Source: Bacteroidaceae bacterium (GTDB lineage: Bacteria > Bacteroidota > Bacteroidia > Bacteroidales > Bacteroidaceae). Taken from it: a DNA stretch of 42,856 bases. This document shows positions 1 through 6,929 of the stretch, piece after piece. Position 1 is the stretch's first letter, and each line of letters begins with the position of its first letter. The notes beneath the pieces were generated by a model, which was given only the letters and a program-made list of their open reading frames with translations, ran no database searches and was not told where the DNA came from. The stretch covers positions 1 through 42,856 of the forward strand of contig JAEEOB010000122.1 in assembly GCA_016284045.1 (NCBI GenBank). The letters run 5' to 3'. The translations under genes were made by a program, and so were the position numbers.

Positions 1-70
1 AGGGAGTGATGCGGGCATCATGACCGATGAACATCTGGAAAAGAGCCAAAAAGATAAGTTTAAATCTTGA
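1..70 (+). CDS. C-terminal end of an unidentified protein (partial)
   Basis: An open frame enters from the left edge (codons start at base 2) and stops at the TGA at 68-70, giving about 22 residues that end in a lysine-rich tail (KSQKDKFKS). There is too little sequence to assign a family. It lies on the same strand as the next gene, 92 bases upstream of that gene's start. It could equally be a chance open frame. Confidence 0.35.
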   Translation, partial: GSDAGIMTDEHLEKSQKDKFKS

Positions 71-162
71 ATGATTGCCTGACATTAAATTTACTAAGTT
101 CTTTTTTTACTGTTGCTTAATACATTATTATCCAATTTTTTCTATATATAAATCCGAATGAT

Positions 163-1737
163 ATGTTCGATAATAAATCCACTTTTCTCAGAAAAACGAT
201 TATCTTTTTGTTCTTATGCCTCAGTGCATCCTTATGTGCTCAATCTTTCTTAAACCACACCACTTTCCGTGTCAACGACAAAGAACTCACTGTCGCTGGT
301 GTGCCGTTCAAGATGATTGCTGTACAGGGAGGTACTTTTCTGATGGGAGCCACCTTGGACCAATACCGTAAATCCAGAAAAGATGAGTATCCTGTTCGCC
401 GTGTGGCTGTAAACACGTTTTATATGGGAGAAACCGAAGTCACACAGGAACTGTGGAAAGCGGTCATGGGACAGAACATCTCTGCAAACCAGAATCCAAA
501 AGCGCCGGTGGAGATGGTCTCTTGGAACGACTGTCAGCTGTTCATTGAAAAACTCAATCAACTGACCGGTATGGCATTCCGTCTGCCCACTGAGGCAGAA
601 TGGGAATTTGCGGCAAGAGGTGGTGCTTTCTCTGGGCATTGGCTTTTCGCAGGCGATGACTTCCTCGATGGATTGGGATGGTTTGAGCAGAATGCCTCAA
701 CGTCCATGCCCGTTAAGCAGAAACTCCCCAATGAGATTGGACTCTATGATATGTCTGGGAATGTGGCGGAATGGTGCTCGGACTGGTATGGCGATTATGC
801 TGTTGATAATCAGTCTAACCCTGCAGGACCAGATAACGGAGAGGATAAATGTGTGAGGGGAGGTCATTGGAAGGATGCCAATAATTCAGCCAGAGTGGCT
901 GTCAGATCTGCGCTCAACCCCATCCTGTCTAATAACTTCATTGGACTGAGACTCGTTGCGGATATCGCAAAGAAGGATATAGAGGAGGCGAAAAACAATC
1001 CGATACCTCAAATTCGCCATTTTGATGTTTTCGACTCATCATTTTTGCCGTCGGAGACAATATCGGTCAATGGGGTTGATTTCAATATGATAGGTGTGCA
1101 GGGGGGCTCTTTCCTGATGGGGGCAACGCTCGAACAGACGAAATATGCGGATGTGGACGAACAGCCCTGTCATAATGTGGCGGTCTCTAGTTTCAGAATG
1201 GCTGAGACTGAGGTGACCCAGAAGCTGTGGACTGCCGTGATGGGGGATAACCCCTCAAACAAAAAGGGTGACAACCTGCCTGTGTATAATGTCTCGTGGA
1301 ACGATTGTCAGACTTTTATCAGCAAACTGAATGATTTGACTGGTAAACAATTCCGACTGCCGACAGAGGCTGAGTGGGAATATGCGGCAAGAGGGGGTAA
1401 CCTGAGTATGCAGTATGCTTTTCCCGGCAGCGACGCTTGTAATGAGGTCGCTTGGAACGCATTTAACTGTAAGTTTATGGATGATGTCGCAAAACTCAAA
1501 CCTAACGAGCTGAATATCTTCGATATGGCTGGAAATATCGCCGAATGGTGTCAGGACTGGTATGCGCCTTACTCAAAAAGTGACTCAACCAATCCTAGTG
1601 GTCCCAACTCTGGCAACGATAAAGTCGTGCGTGGCAGTCATTGGGAGGACGGACAGAAATATTGCCATTGTTCCTACCGCTCAAGCGCTAAACCAACAGC
1701 CAAAAACAACCACATCGGACTGCGCCTTGCCTTGTAA
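163..1737 (+). CDS. Secreted protein with two SUMF1/FGE-like domains
   Basis: A protein of 524 residues with an N-terminal signal peptide (hydrophobic core about residues 12-26, ending in CAQ), so it is exported. Two tandem copies of the formylglycine-generating-enzyme/SUMF1 fold follow, about residues 45-270 and 300-524. Each has the family landmarks: GGxFLMGAT, ETEVTQxLWxAVMG, VSWNDCQ, FRLPTEAEWE, GNxAEWCxDWY and a final GLRL. True FGEs oxidise a sulfatase cysteine using a pair of cysteines near the C-terminus. Domain 1 has neither cysteine there (RGGHWKDANNSARVAVRS). Domain 2 has only a cysteine matching the second one (KYCHCSYR). Sulfatase maturation is therefore unlikely and no sulfatase is nearby. 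In Bacteroidetes this fold is often reused in secreted or surface proteins. A scaffold or ligand-binding role is a guess. The family call is firm and the function unknown. Confidence 0.85.
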   Translation: MFDNKSTFLRKTIIFLFLCLSASLCAQSFLNHTTFRVNDKELTVAGVPFKMIAVQGGTFLMGATLDQYRKSRKDEYPVRRVAVNTFYMGETEVTQELWKAVMGQNISANQNPKAPVEMVSWNDCQLFIEKLNQLTGMAFRLPTEAEWEFAARGGAFSGHWLFAGDDFLDGLGWFEQNASTSMPVKQKLPNEIGLYDMSGNVAEWCSDWYGDYAVDNQSNPAGPDNGEDKCVRGGHWKDANNSARVAVRSALNPILSNNFIGLRLVADIAKKDIEEAKNNPIPQIRHFDVFDSSFLPSETISVNGVDFNMIGVQGGSFLMGATLEQTKYADVDEQPCHNVAVSSFRMAETEVTQKLWTAVMGDNPSNKKGDNLPVYNVSWNDCQTFISKLNDLTGKQFRLPTEAEWEYAARGGNLSMQYAFPGSDACNEVAWNAFNCKFMDDVAKLKPNELNIFDMAGNIAEWCQDWYAPYSKSDSTNPSGPNSGNDKVVRGSHWEDGQKYCHCSYRSSAKPTAKNNHIGLRLAL

Positions 1738-2128
1738 GTGACGGTGTAAAATAACTTATTAGGTGGATATATTGGCTGTAGGGATTTACTTTATAAGTGT
1801 CCTTAAAAAATTACTGCATGTAGATATGCTCTGTAGGGTGAAACTGTAATTCATACAGAAAACTATGAGCGTCAGCTTGGTTTGGACCCTCTCTATTGCA
1901 TTTGTGACCAGCTCAACACCGCCAACCAATTGCTAAAAACATAGTCATAAGAAACTACACTTTTAACTATTCACTTCTTTCTTTTCACTATTCACTTTCC
2001 ACTATTCACTTTTCTCTTTTCACTTAAAAGTAACCTCGCCATAAATAATTGTAACAACCTTTCTTTTCTATGAAACATTTTGTAAAAAGATGGAAATCCG
2101 GTGGAAATCCATTTCCGTCAGATTTGCT
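1738..2128. other. Intergenic region before the GH115 gene
   Basis: No convincing gene. A stop-bounded frame of about 32 codons (roughly 1835-1945) has a protein-like look but no start codon and no recognised similarity. The right part is the pyrimidine-rich repeat listed separately. No clear terminator is visible after the SUMF1-like gene. Confidence 0.5.
1958..2025. repeat. Pyrimidine-rich TTCACTATTCAC-type repeat
   Basis: About 68 bases built from degenerate copies of a short unit (TTCACTATTCAC, TTTTCACTATTCACTTT). Related blocks lie at 4646-4763, 28647-28680 and 39911-39942, always between genes and close to a gene end or start. It does not encode a plausible protein. Confidence 0.7.
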
Positions 2129-2136
2129 TAACTTTG
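2129..2136 (+). promoter_or_regulatory. Bacteroidetes -7 box for the GH115 gene
   Basis: TAACTTTG matches the -7 consensus TAnnTTTG. No TTTG sits at the ideal distance upstream. The box is 17 bases before the ATG at 2154. Transcription from it would exclude the in-frame ATG at 2070, so it helps decide the start of the next gene. Confidence 0.55.
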
Positions 2137-2153
2137 CAAAAAATTCCAACAAT

Positions 2154-4589
2154 ATGAGACTAATGAAATCTTTGCTTACGGCTTGCCTGCTTTTATCCGC
2201 ACTCAACGCTGCGGCTGCCGATCAGTTCGTCTTCTTCAGCGAACAACCGAATACCGTCTGCCTTTCTGACATGAAGGGGGAAATCCAATTCGATGATAAG
2301 GACTACAAAGGGGTACTTATCGCTGTCAATAACCTCAAAACCGATTTCAATAAGGTGCTCGGACGGAACAACCTGCCGATTGTGGTAGGAACTATCGGTA
2401 AAAGCGCACTTATCGACAAATTGACGAAGAAAAAGGTGTTTGATGCCAAGCAGCTTCAGGGAAAACGTGAAAAATTCATAATCACTTTCAATAAAAACCA
2501 GCTTGTCATTGCAGGCTCCGACAAACGGGGAACTATCTATGGCATTTATGAGCTTTCAGAGCAGATGGGGGTCAGCCCTTGGTTCGACTGGGCGGATGCT
2601 CCGGTGGAGAAACAGAGCACGATTTATATTAAGAATGGTGTCTTCACCGACGGTGAGCCGGCGGTGCGCTACAGAGGCATCTTCCTCAACGACGAGGCGC
2701 CATGTCTCAGCGGATGGGTAGGCGAGAACTACGGCGGGGTTTATAACCATGAGTTCTATGCACGTGTCTTTGAACTGGTGCTCCGACTGAAAGGCAATTT
2801 CATGTGGCCGGCCATGTGGAACTCCTCATTTTATGCCGACGACCCGCTCAACATGCAGACTGCCGATGATATGGGCGTCATGATGGGCACCAGCCACCAC
2901 GAGCCGATGGCGAAGGCGCATAAGGAATGGACGCGCGACAGAAGTCATGGGGCGTGGAACTATGACACGAACAAAGAGACGCTCGACCAGTTCTGGAAGA
3001 GTGGGGTGGAGCGCATGAAGAACACAGAGGATGTGGTGACTATCGGTATGCGTGGTAACGGCGACGAGCCGATGGGTGACCATGCCGACGTGGCGCTGCT
3101 CGAACGGATTGTGAACAGCCAGCGTATGCTCATCGAGGAGGCTACAGGCAAACCTGCAGAACAGACTCCGCAGGTATGGGCGTTATATAAAGAGGTGCAG
3201 GAGTATTACGAGAAGGGAATGAATGTGCCGGATGATGTCATCCTACTGCTTTGCGACGACAACTGGGGCAATGTGCGTGTACTGCCAGAGCTTGACGGAA
3301 ACAACGAACAAGGGGCGTTCGCTAAACGTCATCCGGGGGGATATGGCATGTACTACCACGTCGATTATGTGGGAGGACCGCGCAACAGTAAGTGGATTAA
3401 TGTCAGCCAGATTCAGAGAATTTGGGAACAGATGCAGCTTACTTACTCTTATGGGGTCGATAAGCTATGGATTCTCAATGTGGGTGACCTCAAACCAATG
3501 GAGTTTCCCATTGACTTCTGGTTCCGAATGGCATGGAATCCCAATCAGTTCAGTCCCGACAACCTCATGGAATATACGGAGCAGTTCTGCAGACAGCAGT
3601 TTGGTCAGCAACATGCCAAGGAAGCGGCGCGTCTGCTCAACCTCCAGGGCAAGTATGTTCACCGCAGAACAGCGGAGCAGCTTTCTGCTAACACCTATAA
3701 CCTGCATAACGGTGAGTGGGAAGACCGGGTGATTGAGTACAACAAGCTGAATGAAGAGGCGGAAGCACTCAGAAAACAGATGGACACCAAATATCATGAT
3801 GCTTTCGACCAGATTATCGGATTCCCTATAGCTGGAATGAATAACCTCTACAACATGTATTTCGCTTTGGCTATGAACCGGTTCCATGCGGAGAAAGGTA
3901 ACATTGAGGCGAACGAATGGGCGCAGAAGGTGAAAGAGTGCTTCGATAAGGATGCTGAGCTCTGCAGAAGCTATAACCAGGATATCGCAGGTGGTAAATG
4001 GAACCACATGATGGACCAGGTGCATATCGGTTATAGGTCGTGGAATGACCCGCGACGCAACAGCTGCCCGGAGACTAAAACTGTTGAGAAGCAAGCGGAT
4101 AATACGGAGTCACTCTCTATTGCTCCTTCTACCGCTGTCATTATGGATGCTGCTGACTTTGTGGACTCAAAATCGTCTGAAGGCACGCAATGGAAGGTAA
4201 TCTCTGACTTTGGAATCTATAAGGATGCAATAGCACTCTTCCCCTACACCAAACCGACAACTGGGGCGGAATTAACTTATGAATTCGATATCCCTGATTT
4301 CCCTCAATACAATCAAGTGGCTATTGCATTGGCTCCTACATTCCCCTTCAATAGTGGAAGAGGGCATAGACTGGCCGTCTCCATCGACGGAAAACTGCTT
4401 CAGACTATCAACATCAACGAGGCAAGCCGTTATGTCATCAACGGATACCACGACCAGAACTACGAATGGGAGACGAAAAGAATCAACCGTCAGGTCATCA
4501 AAACTGACAATTTTTCAATTGGCAAGCACCGTATCACCTTAGCTCCCCTCGACCCGGGCATCGTCATCGAACGCATTTCCATCGAATAA
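2154..4589 (+). CDS. GH115 alpha-glucuronidase (secreted)
   Basis: Removes glucuronic or 4-O-methylglucuronic acid side chains from xylan; GH115 enzymes act on internal as well as terminal decorated xylose. From the ATG at 2154 the product is 811 residues and begins with a good signal peptide (MRLMKSLLTACLLLSALNAA), so it acts in the periplasm or at the surface. An in-frame ATG at 2070 would add 28 residues that bury the signal peptide and would start upstream of the -7 box, so I reject it. Family landmarks include GTSHHEPM, MRGNGDEPMG, LCDDNWGN, YHVDYVGGPRNSKWIN and KLWILNVGDLKPMEFP. The last 160 residues are a beta-rich GH115 C-terminal domain (FPFNSGRGHRLAVSIDG). The length is near complete for the family. 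It faces the GH67 gene convergently. Together they cover internal and terminal glucuronosyl groups. Confidence 0.93.
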   Translation: MRLMKSLLTACLLLSALNAAAADQFVFFSEQPNTVCLSDMKGEIQFDDKDYKGVLIAVNNLKTDFNKVLGRNNLPIVVGTIGKSALIDKLTKKKVFDAKQLQGKREKFIITFNKNQLVIAGSDKRGTIYGIYELSEQMGVSPWFDWADAPVEKQSTIYIKNGVFTDGEPAVRYRGIFLNDEAPCLSGWVGENYGGVYNHEFYARVFELVLRLKGNFMWPAMWNSSFYADDPLNMQTADDMGVMMGTSHHEPMAKAHKEWTRDRSHGAWNYDTNKETLDQFWKSGVERMKNTEDVVTIGMRGNGDEPMGDHADVALLERIVNSQRMLIEEATGKPAEQTPQVWALYKEVQEYYEKGMNVPDDVILLLCDDNWGNVRVLPELDGNNEQGAFAKRHPGGYGMYYHVDYVGGPRNSKWINVSQIQRIWEQMQLTYSYGVDKLWILNVGDLKPMEFPIDFWFRMAWNPNQFSPDNLMEYTEQFCRQQFGQQHAKEAARLLNLQGKYVHRRTAEQLSANTYNLHNGEWEDRVIEYNKLNEEAEALRKQMDTKYHDAFDQIIGFPIAGMNNLYNMYFALAMNRFHAEKGNIEANEWAQKVKECFDKDAELCRSYNQDIAGGKWNHMMDQVHIGYRSWNDPRRNSCPETKTVEKQADNTESLSIAPSTAVIMDAADFVDSKSSEGTQWKVISDFGIYKDAIALFPYTKPTTGAELTYEFDIPDFPQYNQVAIALAPTFPFNSGRGHRLAVSIDGKLLQTININEASRYVINGYHDQNYEWETKRINRQVIKTDNFSIGKHRITLAPLDPGIVIERISIE

Positions 4590-4611
4590 TTATAGTATCT
4601 ATATAAACCAA

Positions 4612-4645
4612 AATCCACGGACTTCACATCTGAAATCCGTGGATT
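4612..4645 (+). terminator. Hairpin terminator between the GH115 and GH67 genes
   Basis: A perfect 10-bp stem (AATCCACGGA / TCCGTGGATT) is extended inward, after one mismatch, by 4 bp (TTCA/TGAA) around the loop CATC. It starts 22 bases after the GH115 stop. The downstream side is T/C-rich rather than a pure T run. Its position between convergent genes suits a terminator for both strands. Confidence 0.7.
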
Positions 4646-4763
4646 CTTCATTCATTATTCTTCATTTTTTTCATTCTTCATTGTCATCATTCTTCATTCT
4701 CATCAACCTTCTCATCACCCAAAGTGAATACACTTTTCATTATTCACTTTTCACTATTCACTT
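4646..4763. repeat. Pyrimidine-rich TTCATTATTCTTCATT / TTCACTATTCAC repeats
   Basis: A low-complexity block of TTCATT-type units passes into TTTTCACTATTCACTT units and ends ten bases before the GH67 stop codon. It belongs to the same family as 1958-2025, 28647-28680 and 39911-39942. No coding signal. Confidence 0.7.
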
Positions 4764-4772
4764 ATGAAATTC

Positions 4773-6512
4773 TCATGGTAGCTTGTTCATGTCGGCTGCA
4801 GTGTAATTGTCCATACGTAGCCTATACGCCATCAGGTCTTTCAACGTGTGACGAGGGGCTGGGCTGTCTGCAGGCAGCGGCTTTTTCGAGAACTGCTGGA
4901 AATAAAGCAGACAGGCGTCACGCCACCACCAGGCATCTTTTGCCTGACGCTCAAAACGTACGAGCATGTGCTGATAACGGCTGTCATCAATATATGGTTT
5001 CACCGACTTCCATGTATCCACAAACGCCTCTGCCTGACGAACACCACGGTCGTAGGCATAACACAGGTTGTCCCATAGCGGAAGACCGTTACGCATCTCA
5101 TAATCCCAGCTTACATGATGAAACCATAGTAGCAAATCTTCCGGACAGGTGTTGACATTATTATATAAGGTGCTAAGTGGCTCTGGATACTGGCTGACAT
5201 TGTTCGAACCCCCATTGCCGGCAACACAGGGCTCGTCATGGTCGCTTCGGTTGAAACCTAAGCCGATGCTGTCGGCACGGTGATAATAGCGGGGAAGCCA
5301 GTCCTCACGGCTGCCACGGGGGGCATACCACGGCTCAGGGCCGTAATGATGACCGCCGGCGAAGATGTGGTGAAGACCCAATGGCATCATATAATCAACC
5401 ACGGCCTCACGGCTCAGCATCAGCAGTTGGGCTACGGGCTCAACGAAGCGCTCGTCTGAAGTATATGCCTTTTTCAGAAATTCTCTGGCTATCTCTTTCG
5501 AATTGGTATCACTCTCCATCGACAGGCGACCGAAAGCATACCAGTTTACCATCGCCATGTCATTCCCTGTCCAGTTTGGGGTGTCGCCTATGTTCGCAAC
5601 TCCGGCAATTCCCTCTAATGGCACATTAAATGCGTCTATCTGACGGAAAAACTCTTTCCACATCGGAGCTAAATAGCAGGTGTGGATGCTCTCCCCGGTG
5701 TATTCCTGAGTTATCTGAAACTCTGCCATCATCTTAGTCTTCTTCAGATTGAAAAACAGGGGGGATACGGGTTCGCGGGGCTGGAAATCGATAGGACCGT
5801 TCTTTATCTGGATTATCACATTGTCAGCGAATTGACCGTCATAACGGGCAAATTCCTCACAGGCCTGATTGGCGCGGTCGCTGCTGTTGGCGGCATAGAC
5901 AAAAGCACGCCACATCACAATGCCACAATGTGGCGACAATGCTTCTGCTAACATGTTGGCTCCGTCAACATGAGTGCGACCGTAATCCATCGGGCCAGGC
6001 TCGCCCTCACTGTTCGCTTTTACCAAAAAACCACCGAAATCAGGGATTTTTTTGTATATCTCATCACATTTTTTCTTCCACCATAAGCGAACCTTCGAAT
6101 CCAACGGGTCAGCTGTTGCCAAGTCACCGAGGGCTTTTGGACTTGCAAAATTTACCGAAAGATACACTTTGATTCCGTGAACGCGCAGGATATCAGCGAT
6201 TTTTGCTACTTTTGATATCATGTCACTCGTCAGCATCTGAGGCTTAGCGTTTACATTGTTAAGAACGGTGCCGTTGATACCGAATTCATGGTTGATTTTC
6301 CCATACTCATCATAACGACGGCGTAGGCTGTCGGGCATCGCTTGCTTACCGCTCGGTATCTGCTCCCATTTCCAGATGGAACGACCCGCAAAACCACGCT
6401 CAACAGTACCGTCGGGATTGTCCCAGTGATTAAGAAGACGGAGGGGATACGATTTGCACCAAGCGCCCACGAATAAGAACAGCAGGAAGAATAAACTGAT
6501 TAGTTTTTTCAT
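4773..6512 (-). CDS. aguA: GH67 alpha-glucuronidase lacking the usual N-terminal domain
   Basis: Releases (4-O-methyl)glucuronic acid from the non-reducing end of aldouronic acids, the products of glucuronoxylan cleavage. 579 residues with a signal peptide (about 1-20). The mature protein begins at once with the catalytic-domain motif LLNHWDNPDGTVERGFAG, which lies about 120-150 residues into typical 680-730-residue GH67 enzymes. The GH67 N-terminal domain is therefore absent, and the AT-rich DNA upstream does not encode it. The catalytic set is intact: likely acid E169 in KANSEGEPGP, and D242 (NGPIDFQ) and E270 (FQITQEY), whose spacings of 73 and 28 match the known triad. The C-terminal domain runs to the end (DACLLYFQQFS). 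The gene has its own promoter and is divergent from the SusCD operon. Family certain; the domain loss could change substrate range or dimerisation. Confidence 0.93.
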   Translation of the reverse strand: MKKLISLFFLLFLFVGAWCKSYPLRLLNHWDNPDGTVERGFAGRSIWKWEQIPSGKQAMPDSLRRRYDEYGKINHEFGINGTVLNNVNAKPQMLTSDMISKVAKIADILRVHGIKVYLSVNFASPKALGDLATADPLDSKVRLWWKKKCDEIYKKIPDFGGFLVKANSEGEPGPMDYGRTHVDGANMLAEALSPHCGIVMWRAFVYAANSSDRANQACEEFARYDGQFADNVIIQIKNGPIDFQPREPVSPLFFNLKKTKMMAEFQITQEYTGESIHTCYLAPMWKEFFRQIDAFNVPLEGIAGVANIGDTPNWTGNDMAMVNWYAFGRLSMESDTNSKEIAREFLKKAYTSDERFVEPVAQLLMLSREAVVDYMMPLGLHHIFAGGHHYGPEPWYAPRGSREDWLPRYYHRADSIGLGFNRSDHDEPCVAGNGGSNNVSQYPEPLSTLYNNVNTCPEDLLLWFHHVSWDYEMRNGLPLWDNLCYAYDRGVRQAEAFVDTWKSVKPYIDDSRYQHMLVRFERQAKDAWWWRDACLLYFQQFSKKPLPADSPAPRHTLKDLMAYRLRMDNYTAADMNKLP

Positions 6513-6541
6513 AATACGTCTATTTTGTTGTAATATTTTTG

Positions 6542-6573
6542 CAAATTTAATTTTTTTATTTTAAATTTACAAA
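6542..6573 (-). promoter_or_regulatory. Promoter of the GH67 gene (-33/-7)
   Basis: On the minus strand TTTG (6573-6570), a 20-nt spacer and TAAATTTG (6549-6542) match the Bacteroidetes TTTG/TAnnTTTG promoter. The -7 box is about 30 bases upstream of the GH67 start codon. This is among the best promoter matches in the window. Confidence 0.7.
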
Positions 6574-6648
6574 AAATTTGACGAAATATTCAGTTTTCTG
6601 TCATTATTATTATTTACGTAATTCTTTGTTAATTAGATTTTTAAATTT

Positions 6649-6679
6649 TATGTAACATAGACAACACTCTATGTAACAT
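6649..6679 (+). promoter_or_regulatory. Candidate operator: 10-bp direct repeat with 21-bp spacing
   Basis: TATGTAACAT occurs at 6649-6658 and again at 6670-6679, a start-to-start distance of 21 bp (two helical turns). Each copy contains the odd palindrome ATGT-A-ACAT. The pair ends just upstream of the operon's promoter boxes. This is the expected place and geometry for an activator such as the AraC-type domain of a hybrid two-component regulator. The regulator itself is not in the window. Confidence 0.5.
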
Positions 6680-6688
6680 GTTTTATGC

Positions 6689-6716
6689 TTTGTTTGTTAA
6701 ATAATGTGTAAATTTG
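6689..6716 (+). promoter_or_regulatory. Probable promoter of the SusCD/FAS1 operon
   Basis: TAAATTTG at 6709-6716 fits the -7 consensus. A TTTG at 6689-6692 lies 16 nt upstream, shorter than the usual 19-21, which would suit an activator-dependent promoter. The leader to the first ATG would be about 210 nt. Confidence 0.5.
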
Positions 6717-6929
6717 TATCAGATTTATTGCGCACTTTTAAAATCCTACACTTAAAATGCTTTTTGCTAACTAATTAATGGATTAATGTTTGAATTGAGG
6801 TGATTTGTGGTTTGGTCTTTCTCTTTTCTGATTCTATGTGTTGGTTTTCTGTTAAATAATTTGCTAATCCTAAAATCGTAATTCTTCTAAATAATTATTC
6901 TAATCGAAAATTTTTAAATCAAATTTTAT

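Larger units (their letters stand above)
6513..6929. other. AT-rich divergent control region
   Basis: 417 bases without a gene, strongly AT-rich. It holds the GH67 promoter on the minus strand and, about 140 bases away, a direct-repeat operator candidate and a -7 box pointing to the SusCD operon. About 210 bases of leader follow before the first operon ATG. I saw no stable hairpin or riboswitch-like fold in that leader. Confidence 0.6.

Noticed and set aside
1835-1945. Stop-to-stop frame with protein-like sequence (ERQLGLDPLYCICDQLNT)
   Set aside because: Only about 32 codons, no start codon and no recognised family; may be a gene fossil but not supportable.
3465-4094. Minus-strand frame of 209 codons inside the GH115 gene
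   Set aside because: Shadow frame; the plus strand is a strong GH115 match throughout.
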